53,690 nucleotides of DNA from Euryarchaeota archaeon UBA58 (GCA_002498525.1 DAHR01000012.1:47011-100700), one strand, 5' to 3'; positions 25,287 through 34,843 are shown, numbered from the stretch's first letter. Made by a program: numbers and translations. The notes: generated from the sequence alone by a model not told the origin.

Positions 25287-26447
25287 TCAATCGTCGAAGA
25301 GGTCGAAAGGCAAGTCAATCATCCTCTTCCGACTTTCCTCTTCATCGTCCCCGTCCTCTTCGATAGTCTGATCTGAATCCTTGTGATTTCGCTTCCATTC
25401 AGGGAAATCGGCGAGCGGGTCGGGCTTCTCCTTTTCCTGCTCCTCATCCTCTTCGCTCGCTGTATTCTCATCGAGTAGGTTCTGGTCAAGTTTCTCGATC
25501 ATATCCTCTTGATCCTTCATCCACTGTGGCATGTCGTGAGCCCCACCGAGGACAGAGATGGTGGTGAAGACCGCGACTGGCAGAACTGAGATGGCGACGA
25601 GGAAATCGATGATTGCTGCGTCGGGGATTTGTTCAACAGGCATTATCGTTTTCAACAGAACAGCTTCGAGTTGGACGTTATGCCAGACGGTGTAATCGAC
25701 TTCGAGCCAGTTCAGCGCCAACTCGAGAAGAACCCTCGCACAGAACCAGAAGATGATGATGGGCAGTATCCAAGAGAACTTCGAGATCTTCGCAAGAATC
25801 TTCCTGAACCACGCTGCGATGCCGATGAGTCGACGGGAATAGACAGGTTGTATTCGTAAACCGAACCACAAGGCGATGAAGTAGCCCGCCATACCCAACT
25901 CGAATGCCTTCTCGGGATTGACGTATCGTTCGGGAATCCCCTCCATTATGATTAGTGGCACCGCTATCAGAACCACTTGAATCGGAACCGCGAGAATCTG
26001 CAGTCCGCCATGGATTGACAACAAGTCGAATTGCTCTGTTCGGGAACTGACGAGCCTTGCCATCTGACCATATGGGCTGCGATGGAGATTCAATCTTGCT
26101 CGATCGGTCAATTCTGCTGAATTCACTTTCCGTCGAAGGCCAAGGACGGTGAACCATCCACCGCGATCAGCCACACTCGTCGGGCGGTATCCGCCAGCGA
26201 TCAGAGCCAGCATCAGAGAGAGGAATCCGTAAGTCAGGCCTGCGATGATTATCCAATCCAGTGATGCGAGGTCAACGTTGAACGAGAGCTGGTCATCGAC
26301 TCTCTCGATCTTCAGCAGATAGGTCAACGAGAATCCGACAATCGGTGCGACAGTCACTTGACCGAGCACGATGGTGGCGAGCACCACCCTCGGAACAAGT
26401 GTGCCTCGGCTCCTTCCCATCGTCTCGTCGCGACTCGCAGCGAACAT
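25287..26447 (-). CDS. Membrane protein with acidic cytoplasmic tail, unknown function
   Basis: A 386-residue protein with about six hydrophobic segments (roughly 22-45, 66-86, 148-170, 185-200, 223-245, 285-305), unrecognised. The last 75 residues are highly acidic (runs such as ASEEDEEQEKEK and EEDGDDEEES) and end in LPFDLFDD, so the tail is probably cytoplasmic and disordered. The start ATG at 26447 has no strong Shine-Dalgarno. It is divergent from the large surface protein gene and convergent with the small membrane protein gene. Expression from its own promoter in the 26448-26595 gap is likely. Confidence 0.72.
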   Translation of the reverse strand: MFAASRDETMGRSRGTLVPRVVLATIVLGQVTVAPIVGFSLTYLLKIERVDDQLSFNVDLASLDWIIIAGLTYGFLSLMLALIAGGYRPTSVADRGGWFTVLGLRRKVNSAELTDRARLNLHRSPYGQMARLVSSRTEQFDLLSIHGGLQILAVPIQVVLIAVPLIIMEGIPERYVNPEKAFELGMAGYFIALWFGLRIQPVYSRRLIGIAAWFRKILAKISKFSWILPIIIFWFCARVLLELALNWLEVDYTVWHNVQLEAVLLKTIMPVEQIPDAAIIDFLVAISVLPVAVFTTISVLGGAHDMPQWMKDQEDMIEKLDQNLLDENTASEEDEEQEKEKPDPLADFPEWKRNHKDSDQTIEEDGDDEEESRKRMIDLPFDLFDD

Positions 26448-26523
26448 AAGCCCTTCATCGGCTGAGCCGAGGACGATACATGTTCAATGAGGTGAATCTC
26501 ACCCTCCGTCAATCACCTAAGCA

Positions 26524-26540
26524 GCCGCCCGTAGGGCGGC
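26524..26540 (+). repeat. GC-rich hairpin in the divergent gap before the surface protein
   Basis: A perfect 7-base-pair inverted repeat around a GTA loop, 55 bases before the start at 26596. The core (CGTAG at the turn) resembles the hairpin at 21493-21510, which also precedes a gene for an exported anchored protein. It may be a regulatory site or leader structure. The surrounding 26448-26595 gap separates two divergent genes and holds no gene. Confidence 0.4.
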
Positions 26541-26595
26541 GCGCACACTTAGCGAACCTTGATACACAAACCGATATCGCAAGAATTCGTTATCC

Positions 26596-29500
26596 ATGCG
26601 TAGCCTCTCACCGCTTACACTCTTCGTCATCCTGATGTTGACGACTCTTTCACCGCTGGCTTTCAGTTCCGCATTGGATGATTCTCAACCCGCTCTACAA
26701 GTGGGACCTCGGGCTTTGATCGACTTCGAAGTCACCGAGATCGAGATCGGTAACGGCTCGCTTCAAGCCCATGAATGGACCAATCCTGACGGTAGCGTCG
26801 AAGAATATGTCATGCGAGATGAACTGATCCAGATCAATGTCACTTTCACTCAGGCTGGAACCTCGAGCCAGCCCTCAGCCGCGACCGGGAAATTGCAGAT
26901 CTGGCACCCGGTCGGCTTCATGGTTCGAGAGTGGCAGGTCAACATGACACTCTCGGGATTTCAATCGCTTAGAGCCGTATTCTACTGGACTCCGAACGCG
27001 GCTCACAGCTCGCTTTCCGAGGATGGATATCTCGAAGGTGGAATCATCCTCAAGGGAATCATCGACGGCGGCCTCGCTGACGACAATCCCGACAACGATG
27101 TCTACGACCGGCCAGTGCCGGTCGCCGTCTGGGACGACCCGATGGATAACGGCGTCTGCGGCGATGTCGATGAGGACGGCACGGTCGATTGCCCGAATCA
27201 ATTGAGCTATGGCAATCCGCTATGGGTCGGAGCTGGCTACGATGCGGATGGCACACTTTCGGATTATCCTGATTATTACGGTCACTGGCGGATGGATAAC
27301 ACCTCCAGTGCCATCGGTGACAGGCACTGGCGCGCCTCACGCGCGGGTTCAGATTACGCCAGTAACAGGCATGACCGGCTGTGGTGGGGTTGGTTGACGC
27401 CTTTCGACTCCTGCGACGACCCTGGACATGGATTAGGATACGGAACTCTCGACTCGGCTCTGTCCTCTGTCTATGCGAACAATTTCTGCCGAATCCGCCT
27501 CCGCGGATTCGATTACCTCTCGATGCAACTCGTCACCAATGCCTGGGGAGAGATGGGGGCTGGAGATCAGATTCGAATCGAAGCCGCCTCCGGGTCTGCT
27601 GAATACTACAATTACACAGCAATGGCTCTCTCGACGACCTATGGTGATTGGAGCCAGTTGGTCTGGAACATGTCCGAAGTCCACCCGACCGGTGAATACA
27701 CCCTCTCTTTCCTCTTCGAATCGGACAGTTCCTATGCGACTCAAGGAATCCATCTCGACGGTTTCACGATGTTTGCGATTCAACGAGTGCCGCAATACAC
27801 TCTCGATGTGCAATGCGATGACCCGCTGCCAAACGCCTACATCGTGGTTCCAGCCGATTCCCGACCACCCTCGCTGCACTGCAGCATCCACAACAACGGC
27901 TACGTCGACATCACCCTGAGACTCTACACCGAAGTCTCGAACCAGAGCTGGATGTGGGAGAACCCACTGCGAATCGATTCGAATCACCCTTCGGACCATG
28001 ACAACAGCGTCGTCACCAAGGTCATCAAAGCGCTGCATAATATGGATGCCTGGTTCAATCTGACGATTCCTGATGGCGTTACCGTGCAAGAGGTCGACTG
28101 GTATGTCCACATCGGCGATGGCATCACCAATTTCACCAAGGCCGAGATGACTCTACCAGTCGATGTCACCGCTGCTTATTCGGCATATCTGACTCAAAAG
28201 ACACTGAAGAATCCAGCCGCGACCCTCCTTCCCGGCACTTCGGGCAATATCACGATGACATTGAAGAACACTGGGAATCAAGTGGCGAATTGGAATCTCG
28301 GTGCGACTTATGGCGACAATCGCTGGGGACCTTCGAATCTACGATGGTTCAACGAAACGGGAGTCGAATTGACCAGTATCGAGATGGCGATTGGGGATAA
28401 GGTAGAGTTGAACGCCGAACTCACGGCACCCGCGCAAATCACTCCGGGCTCCTATCCGATAACCCTGCTCGCCAACGGACGTGCTCCTGCTAACTTCCAG
28501 ACGGAATGGACGATCCAAATCGAGGTGCCTATCGATCATGCTCTGACTCTGGAGCCGGAGGTTCGCGAGATGATGGCTCCGGCCGACGGCACGCTGCGAT
28601 GGATCGAGATTCGCTTGATCAATGATGGCAACGCCGAGGAGGCATTCGATCTGAGTCTCTCAGCAGATTGGCGCCTCGGGCTCAGCCTCAACGCAGAACA
28701 GACTCTCGGAATCGATCCGTTCGGCGGTGACACCAGTATCCTGCTGATGTTCCCGATGCCATATGGGATTGAGAACGAGACCTACCAGATCTGGGTTCAT
28801 GCGAAGAGTCAGCTCGACCCTCAGTACCAACGAAGCATCCAGTTGCTGCTGACCGTACCAGAGACCTATCTGATCGAGGTGCCCGACCAGGATCTGACCG
28901 AGGATGTGTACCGTGGAGGTGACGCTCCTCGAACGATGCGTTGGGAGGTCTGGAACCGAGGCAACATGCCCGACCGCTTCCATATCTCCTTCGAGACCAG
29001 CCATTCTGATGTGACCGTCTTTGCTGAGGATCTTCAAGGTGGCCGAACCGCATGGATTCCGGCGGGGTCGTCTTGGAATCTGACTGTTAACTACGCCTTC
29101 GCTGCTGATGCTGATGGAGATCGTTCGGTCACCCTCATCGCGACGAGTCAGGAATCGGAGAGCATCGGGCAGAGCGTCTCCTCGTCAGGAACGGCTCTGT
29201 TCAAGGTGGGGAGAGTCGGCTGGTTGCTGGTGACCCCGCCGACCGGGACGCTGGTCGTCAACGAGAAGGGAACCTACGAGGTCATCTACACCGTGCAGAA
29301 CCTGCATCCTGAGGATGAACAATTGATGCGTGCTGATGTCGACAGGAGCACCGAACCGGACCTGTTCTTCAACGTCATCGACGTTCGTGTCGACCGCGAC
29401 GACAGGGACTTCGTTCTGGCAGCGGGTGAAAGCCGTGTGATCATAGTCGAGGTCGATGTCAGCCAGGAGAATCTGGATAATCTGGCTGCGGATAGTCAGT

Positions 29501-30180
29501 TCTTCAACGTGATTCTCGCTGTCGATTCTGATATCGACAAGGTCTCGACGCCTGCGTTGATCCAACTCATCAAGACCGAACCAATCGAGACCGGACCCGA
29601 TACAGGTTGGTGGGCTCGGCTTATGGCGAATCTCGTCTTCTTCATCGGAGGACTGATCGCGATGGGAGTCGTTCTCGTCTTCACCTGGCGAATCGTCAAG
29701 GACGCGCGCGCACCAATCGAGGAGTATTCCAGTCTGGAGGATTATACTCCTAGTCTGAGCGGTTTCGGCGAGGATATTGCGATTCCAGCGGCGCCAGAAC
29801 TGCCCGCCGCCGATGCGATTGCGAACTCGATGTACGGCGGCTCGCAGGAGATCTTTGAGAATCCGGCCGACATGCCGCCGCCGCCACTGCCGATTGAGCC
29901 AGACGCCATGCCAGAACCTGACAGGGCTCCCGAGCCAGAGAACGAGGCCGAGGTGGTTCCTGAGGTTGAGGAGGCAGCGGAACCAGAAACCGTCGACGAA
30001 ACCCCCGAAGAATCAGTTGTGGAGCCTATTGACCAGCCGGTCGAGGTGCCAGCACCTGAGGAGTCGGCACTGCCTGACGGCGTCCCACCGATTCCTGAGT
30101 CCGGCCTCCCAGAAGGATGGACAATGGAGCAGTGGGCGTATTATGGGCAGAAGTGGATCGACCAGCACAAGGACGATTGA
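26596..30180 (+). CDS. Large cell-surface protein with Ig-like repeats and C-terminal anchor
   Basis: A 1194-residue secreted, membrane-tethered protein. A signal peptide (about 1-25) is followed by an N-terminal beta domain and a jelly-roll-like region with Asp-rich calcium-type loops (DVDEDGTVDCPN near 196-207) and aromatic-rich text (about 215-400). At least three Ig/CARDB-like repeats follow, marked by NTGNQVANW, NDGNAEEAF and NRGNMPDRF. One helix lies at about 1008-1033, then a 160-residue Pro/Glu-rich cytoplasmic tail ending in LPEGWTMEQWAYYGQKWIDQ. Adhesion or S-layer-type binding of polymers outside the cell is likely but unproven. No catalytic site was recognised. It stands alone between its own promoter gap and the thermosome gene. 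Confidence 0.78.
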   Translation: MRSLSPLTLFVILMLTTLSPLAFSSALDDSQPALQVGPRALIDFEVTEIEIGNGSLQAHEWTNPDGSVEEYVMRDELIQINVTFTQAGTSSQPSAATGKLQIWHPVGFMVREWQVNMTLSGFQSLRAVFYWTPNAAHSSLSEDGYLEGGIILKGIIDGGLADDNPDNDVYDRPVPVAVWDDPMDNGVCGDVDEDGTVDCPNQLSYGNPLWVGAGYDADGTLSDYPDYYGHWRMDNTSSAIGDRHWRASRAGSDYASNRHDRLWWGWLTPFDSCDDPGHGLGYGTLDSALSSVYANNFCRIRLRGFDYLSMQLVTNAWGEMGAGDQIRIEAASGSAEYYNYTAMALSTTYGDWSQLVWNMSEVHPTGEYTLSFLFESDSSYATQGIHLDGFTMFAIQRVPQYTLDVQCDDPLPNAYIVVPADSRPPSLHCSIHNNGYVDITLRLYTEVSNQSWMWENPLRIDSNHPSDHDNSVVTKVIKALHNMDAWFNLTIPDGVTVQEVDWYVHIGDGITNFTKAEMTLPVDVTAAYSAYLTQKTLKNPAATLLPGTSGNITMTLKNTGNQVANWNLGATYGDNRWGPSNLRWFNETGVELTSIEMAIGDKVELNAELTAPAQITPGSYPITLLANGRAPANFQTEWTIQIEVPIDHALTLEPEVREMMAPADGTLRWIEIRLINDGNAEEAFDLSLSADWRLGLSLNAEQTLGIDPFGGDTSILLMFPMPYGIENETYQIWVHAKSQLDPQYQRSIQLLLTVPETYLIEVPDQDLTEDVYRGGDAPRTMRWEVWNRGNMPDRFHISFETSHSDVTVFAEDLQGGRTAWIPAGSSWNLTVNYAFAADADGDRSVTLIATSQESESIGQSVSSSGTALFKVGRVGWLLVTPPTGTLVVNEKGTYEVIYTVQNLHPEDEQLMRADVDRSTEPDLFFNVIDVRVDRDDRDFVLAAGESRVIIVEVDVSQENLDNLAADSQFFNVILAVDSDIDKVSTPALIQLIKTEPIETGPDTGWWARLMANLVFFIGGLIAMGVVLVFTWRIVKDARAPIEEYSSLEDYTPSLSGFGEDIAIPAAPELPAADAIANSMYGGSQEIFENPADMPPPPLPIEPDAMPEPDRAPEPENEAEVVPEVEEAAEPETVDETPEESVVEPIDQPVEVPAPEESALPDGVPPIPESGLPEGWTMEQWAYYGQKWIDQHKDD

Positions 30181-30287
30181 AGCCTGAATCACCGAAGTCT
30201 GATGAAATGTCCACACGCCTATGCGTGCGAGGCCTTATGACCCCCACTTGGGTCGGCGGATTGCCGGATTCCGGTGCGTGATTTCCG

Positions 30288-31898
30288 ATGTACAACGGCC
30301 AACAACCTATCTTCATCCTCAAAGAAGGGACGACTCGAACGAGTGGCAAGACTGCTCAGAGCAACAATATCGCCGCTGCGAAGGCCGTCTCAGACGCGGT
30401 TCGAAGCACCCTTGGACCAAAGGGAATGGACAAGATGCTGGTCGATTCGATGGGTGATGTGGTGATCACCAACGACGGTGCCACGATCCTCAAGGAGATG
30501 GACATCGAGCACCCTGCTGCGAAGATGATCATCGAGATCGCCAAGACGCAGGAACAATATTGCTACGACGGCACCACAACTGCCGTCGTAATCGCTGGCG
30601 AGCTGCTCAAGCGCAGTGAGGACCTGATCGATCAGAATGTTCACCCGACGGTCATCTGCGAGGGCTTCAGGCTGGCTTCAGACAAGGCTTCCGAGCTCAT
30701 CGATTCACACTCTATCAGTGTCGACAAAGCGATGCTCTACGAGGTCGCGAAGACCGCACTGACCGGCAAGAGTGCCGGTGCGGTCAAGGAATTCCTTGCT
30801 GAAATCAGCGTCGGCGCCGTCCTCGCTGTAGCTCGTGTGAACGGCGACGAGGTCGTCGTCGACCTCGACGACATCAAGGTCGAGAAGAAGCAGGGTGGTT
30901 CGATCAAGGACAGCACTCTCATCGATGGCATCATCCTCGATAAGGAGCGTGTTCATTCAGGAATGCCGCAATCTGTCGATGGCGCGAAAATCGCCCTGAT
31001 CAATTCGGCCATCGAGGTAAAGAAGACCGAGGTCGATGCCAAGATCCAGATCACCGACCCGAACATGTTGGCACAGTTCCTCGACGAGGAGGAATCTTTC
31101 CTCAAGGGTCTCGTCGATAGCATAGTGGCAGCTGGCGCGAACGTCGTCATCTGCCAGAAGGGCATAGACGATCTCGCTCAGCATTACATGGCCAAAGCCG
31201 GCCTCTTCGCAATCCGCCGCGCCAAGAAGAGCGACATGGAAGCGCTCTCGAAGGCCACTGGTGGGAAAATCGTCACCAACATAGACGACCTCAGCGCCGA
31301 CGACCTCGGTCAGGCGGCATCGGTCGACGAGCGCAAGATTGGTGATTCTGACATGGTCTTCATCACCGGTTGCCCACAAGCCAAGAGCGTCAGCGTCCTG
31401 CTGCGCGGCGGCACAGAGCATGTGGTCGATGAGATTCGCCGCGCCTTCGCCGACGCCATGGGCGTCGTGGCAGTGGCTTACGAGGACGGCGCAGTCCTGA
31501 CCGGCGGCGGCTCAGTCCTCGCTGCGATCAGCCGCGACTTGCGCGCCTACGCAGAGGGAATCGGAGGCCGCGAACAGATGGCTATCGAGGCCTTCGCAGT
31601 AGCGCTCGAGGTCATCCCTCGGACGCTCGCAGAAAACGCCGGACTCGACCCAGTCAACACCATAATCGATCTGCGCAAAGCACACTCGGAAGGACGCTCT
31701 ACGTACGGGGTGAATGTCTACGACGGAGGCGTTGTGGACATGACCAAAAGCAGCGTCTACGAACCCAGCAGGGTGGTCGAGCAAGCGGTTCAATCGGCTT
31801 CAGAGACCGCGGTGATGATCCTGCGCATCGACGATGTCATCTCCAGCAAGGGAGGCGGCGGAATGGACGGCGGCGACTTCGACGGCTTCGATATGTGA
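30288..31898 (+). CDS. thsA: Thermosome subunit (group II chaperonin)
   Basis: A 536-residue subunit of the double-ring ATP-dependent protein-folding machine. Diagnostic text is STLGPKGMDKMLVDSMGDV (about 41-59) and TNDGATILKEM, the ATP site DGTTTAVVIAGELL (about 87-100), and the late TGGGSVLAAISRDLR, with the Gly/Met-rich tail ending GGDFDGFDM that hangs into the cavity. The residue before DGTTT is Tyr where most members have Gly; the catalytic Asp is kept. Length matches the family. It has its own 107-base upstream gap without a strong Shine-Dalgarno, typical of separate promoter control; a heat-shock response is plausible but not visible. Confidence 0.96.
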   Translation: MYNGQQPIFILKEGTTRTSGKTAQSNNIAAAKAVSDAVRSTLGPKGMDKMLVDSMGDVVITNDGATILKEMDIEHPAAKMIIEIAKTQEQYCYDGTTTAVVIAGELLKRSEDLIDQNVHPTVICEGFRLASDKASELIDSHSISVDKAMLYEVAKTALTGKSAGAVKEFLAEISVGAVLAVARVNGDEVVVDLDDIKVEKKQGGSIKDSTLIDGIILDKERVHSGMPQSVDGAKIALINSAIEVKKTEVDAKIQITDPNMLAQFLDEEESFLKGLVDSIVAAGANVVICQKGIDDLAQHYMAKAGLFAIRRAKKSDMEALSKATGGKIVTNIDDLSADDLGQAASVDERKIGDSDMVFITGCPQAKSVSVLLRGGTEHVVDEIRRAFADAMGVVAVAYEDGAVLTGGGSVLAAISRDLRAYAEGIGGREQMAIEAFAVALEVIPRTLAENAGLDPVNTIIDLRKAHSEGRSTYGVNVYDGGVVDMTKSSVYEPSRVVEQAVQSASETAVMILRIDDVISSKGGGGMDGGDFDGFDM

Positions 31899-31993
31899 GG
31901 TCGATCACGACCGTAGGTCGTATCTCATATCTGCACCAAGTTCAAGAATCGATTTCGGCTGGCGAGTCCACCCGTCAGGGTCGAGTTGGAGCA

Positions 31994-33973
31994 ATGGCCA
32001 TCATCAGCGTCTGGATTGAGGAGGGCTGCATCACTTGTGATGTCTGCGAAGAGACTCTGCCCGAAGTCTTCGAAGTGACTGAGGATACCTGCTTCATCAA
32101 GGCTGAGTCACGAGTCGATGGCGGTCATGATTGCAACGAGGGTAAGGCCGAGCTGAAGCCCGAGATCATCGCTGAATTCCACGACGACCTACTGGACGCC
32201 GCCGATGGCTGCCCAGTCGATGTCATCATCATCGTCGAGAGCGGCGAGGCGGCGACCGTCGAGGTCGAAGAAGCAGCGATCTCAGAGGCAGAGGCGGTGA
32301 CAGTGGCTGAGCCGATTGCTGCCGAGCCGATCGAGATTGCAGGTGACGATATCGAAGAGTTGCTGAGCGTCGGCGACCGCGGACTTTCGATTCTCTTTGG
32401 TTCTCAATCTGGCAATTCCGAGGAGTTAGCGGCGAAGTGGGCCAAGCTGGCTGCGAATTATGGGCTTGAGGGGGCTGTTCATGACATGGATGGCTTCGAC
32501 CTCGCATCGCTATCGAGCATGAAGCGTGTTCTCATCGTCTGCTCGACATGGGGCGAGGGCGAGATGCCCGACAATGCCGAGGAATTGTGGCTGGCCGCCA
32601 ATACGGCAGGCGCGCCTTCACTCGCCGGAGTCCACTTCTCCGTTTGCGCCTTGGGCGACACCAGTTACGAATTCTACTGCCAGTCCGGAATAGAATGGGA
32701 CGAGCGCTTCGAGGCGCTCGGTGCGACGCGCTTGCTGGAGCGCGTCGATTGTGATGTTGATTACGATGCACCCGCAGCCGCTTGGGCATCCGATGCTCTG
32801 GCTGCGATGGCTGCGGTGGATGGTACTGGAGTCTTCCACGAGGATATGGTCGAGGCTGTCAAGGCCCACGCTGCTGGCGATGAGGGTGGTGCTGATGGCG
32901 AAGATGGATTCACCGTGCCGAATCTAGCCGCTGAGCCGCTTCACACAGAGATCTCGATCTTCCGCTACGACCCGACGGCAGCATCCACGGGCGTTGACAC
33001 CTGGGTCTGCGCTCTACCAGGTCACATGAGTGTACTCGCTGCCCTCCGGGAGATCAAGAATACCCACGACGGCACGCTTTCCTTCAGGGATGGTGCCGTC
33101 GACGACCAGAGCACAGCAATCTGCGTCAATGGTCGACTGATCCTTCCAGGCAATGTCCGCCTCGACTCGGTCGCGCCGATTCGCGAAGGCACGCTTGCTT
33201 TGCGAATCGACCCACTTCCCGGCTTCGAAGTCATTCGCGACCTCGTCGTCGACCACTGGTCGCTCGAGCGCAAGCGCGAGTCGAGCAAGCCTTGGATGGT
33301 CGCCGCAACCCGTGAAGGGTTCGCGACCTCGCAAGCAACAATCGGCACGATGGACCCTGTGGTCGCCAATGCGCTGCACTCAATCACCGACTTCAGCAGC
33401 GCCCCACTCCTGCACGCATCCTCGGATGCGGTGCCTCATGCCAACGGATACCTCGGGCCCGCAGTGCTCGTCACAGCCTGGGCCCGCCGCAATGACCCAC
33501 GCTCTTCGGACAACTCTGTGGCAAGCCTCGATACACTCCTCGGCTCCTCGAATGGAATCAAGGCGGAGACCGACCTCGTCAGCATCCGCCGACAGAATGG
33601 ACAGGGCGTCGTCGTCGCCGATGCACTGCTCGACGCCAAGACCAGCGTCCTAGCCCAGAATGGCTTCAATGGACGCCACGGCAAGCATGTCTGGTGGTAC
33701 ACCTGGACGCTCAAGAGCAGTGGCAAGGTGAATGACACGGTGATTTATCGGCAAGTGCTCGGACCCGCTGGACTGCTTGGCAATCTGACCTCTGGAGTAA
33801 CAGCTCGAATGGTCACTGGATTCACTCGAACCGGCGGCGATATGTTCTACGATATGCTGGCCTTGGTAGCGCCGCCGGCTGGGCTCGGAAAGATGCCTCG
33901 TCAATTCAATTCATCAGTCGATAAGCACCATGAAGTCGTGGCTATCTTCAACGAACTCGACGGGAGATTCTGA
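31994..33973 (+). CDS. Ferredoxin-flavodoxin-SdhB-like fusion with lost SdhB cluster ligands
   Basis: A 659-residue cytoplasmic protein in three recognisable parts. Residues 1-80 form a 4Fe-4S ferredoxin (C12-x2-C15-x2-C18 and C73-P). Residues 130-275 form a CysJ-type flavodoxin with the FMN phosphate loop GSQSGNSEE and GDTSYEFYCQSG. Residues 318-535 follow succinate dehydrogenase iron-sulphur subunit order: FRYDP, LREIKNTHDGTLSFRDG, a PLPGFEVIRDLVVD block, and YLGPAVLVTAWARRNDPRSSD. In this last part the cysteines that hold the 2Fe-2S, 4Fe-4S and 3Fe-4S clusters in SdhB are absent; only C339 and C377 remain. The last 120 residues are unassigned. The ATG at 31994 (ggagca upstream) fits the ferredoxin start. 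It is followed at once by a CCG-domain gene. Electron transfer is likely, partner unknown. Confidence 0.8.
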   Translation: MAIISVWIEEGCITCDVCEETLPEVFEVTEDTCFIKAESRVDGGHDCNEGKAELKPEIIAEFHDDLLDAADGCPVDVIIIVESGEAATVEVEEAAISEAEAVTVAEPIAAEPIEIAGDDIEELLSVGDRGLSILFGSQSGNSEELAAKWAKLAANYGLEGAVHDMDGFDLASLSSMKRVLIVCSTWGEGEMPDNAEELWLAANTAGAPSLAGVHFSVCALGDTSYEFYCQSGIEWDERFEALGATRLLERVDCDVDYDAPAAAWASDALAAMAAVDGTGVFHEDMVEAVKAHAAGDEGGADGEDGFTVPNLAAEPLHTEISIFRYDPTAASTGVDTWVCALPGHMSVLAALREIKNTHDGTLSFRDGAVDDQSTAICVNGRLILPGNVRLDSVAPIREGTLALRIDPLPGFEVIRDLVVDHWSLERKRESSKPWMVAATREGFATSQATIGTMDPVVANALHSITDFSSAPLLHASSDAVPHANGYLGPAVLVTAWARRNDPRSSDNSVASLDTLLGSSNGIKAETDLVSIRRQNGQGVVVADALLDAKTSVLAQNGFNGRHGKHVWWYTWTLKSSGKVNDTVIYRQVLGPAGLLGNLTSGVTARMVTGFTRTGGDMFYDMLALVAPPAGLGKMPRQFNSSVDKHHEVVAIFNELDGRF

Positions 33974-33988
33974 GGTGATTATCTGGCT

Positions 33989-34843
33989 TTGAAATACGCT
34001 TACCACCCCGGAAACGTCGCCCATAGCAGCGCCCCCGAAGTGGCCACAACGATGACTACGCTGTGCTACGCGCTCGGCATCGAACTGGTGCCGCTGGCGG
34101 GCGCCACCAGTTGCGGGGCTGGGATCGTCCGGCAGGCCAATCGAAGGCTGCAACTGACTCTCAATGCTCGCACTTTCGCGGCGGCAGAGGCCGCCGGATT
34201 GGACATCCTGACGCCGTGTGCAGCGACCGCCGGAAATCTGGCTGAGGATTTGGCGACGCTGAAGAGTGATCAGATTCTGCTGCAGGAGGTCAACGAGGTG
34301 TTGTCGAAGACCTGTGACCTGACGATGAGCGGCGAGGTTTCGGTGCACCATCTGCTCCACGTCTTGGTCGATGAGATTGGTCTCGACAAGGTGGAGGAGA
34401 AGGTCCGCAATCCGATCGATTTCGTCGTCGCCGGATATTACGGGCCGAACATGCAGCAGGCTGGCGCATGCGGCGGCGACGATGTCTACGACCCTGATTA
34501 TTTCGAGCAACTGATTTCGATACTTGGCGGTACGCCAGTGCAGTGGGAAGGGCGAGTTCAGAGCGTTGGGGTTCCAGGGTTGTTTTCGGAGGAGCCGACG
34601 GTGTTGAAGCAGGCTGCCGAGGTTCTCTCCGAGGCTAAGGCTGAGGGTGCTGATCTGATTGTCAGCGCTTGCAATCTCTCGCACGGAGTCCTCGATGTCT
34701 ATCAAGGCAAAGCCGGGCGAAACACGGGTCTTGCGACCAATATTCCAGTGATTCATCTCTGCGAGATGCTGTCTTTCGCTCTCGGGAATCACAATAATCG
34801 ATTAGCCCAATTACGGACTCGAATCGCCGTCATCGGTGACTGA
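33989..34843 (+). CDS. CCG-domain protein (SdhE/HdrB-like) with most ligand cysteines replaced
   Basis: A 284-residue protein with two CCG-type halves, as in archaeal SdhE and heterodisulphide reductase subunit B. The framework is clear (YHPGNVAHSSAPEVATTMTT at the N-terminus, GATSCGAG, LDILTPCAAT; then VAGYYGPN, VPGLFSEEP and ADLIVSACNLSHG). Canonical ligands are mostly missing: Asn9 replaces the first Cys, Ser41-Cys42 the CC pair, C77-A-A-T a CxxC, Pro153 the second-half Cys, VPG the second CCG, and C228-N-L-S the last CxxC. The start is TTG (33989) with a strong gaggtgatt (33972-33980) that overlaps the previous stop, so it is translated with the fusion protein and is probably its partner. 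Confidence 0.82.
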   Translation: MKYAYHPGNVAHSSAPEVATTMTTLCYALGIELVPLAGATSCGAGIVRQANRRLQLTLNARTFAAAEAAGLDILTPCAATAGNLAEDLATLKSDQILLQEVNEVLSKTCDLTMSGEVSVHHLLHVLVDEIGLDKVEEKVRNPIDFVVAGYYGPNMQQAGACGGDDVYDPDYFEQLISILGGTPVQWEGRVQSVGVPGLFSEEPTVLKQAAEVLSEAKAEGADLIVSACNLSHGVLDVYQGKAGRNTGLATNIPVIHLCEMLSFALGNHNNRLAQLRTRIAVIGD

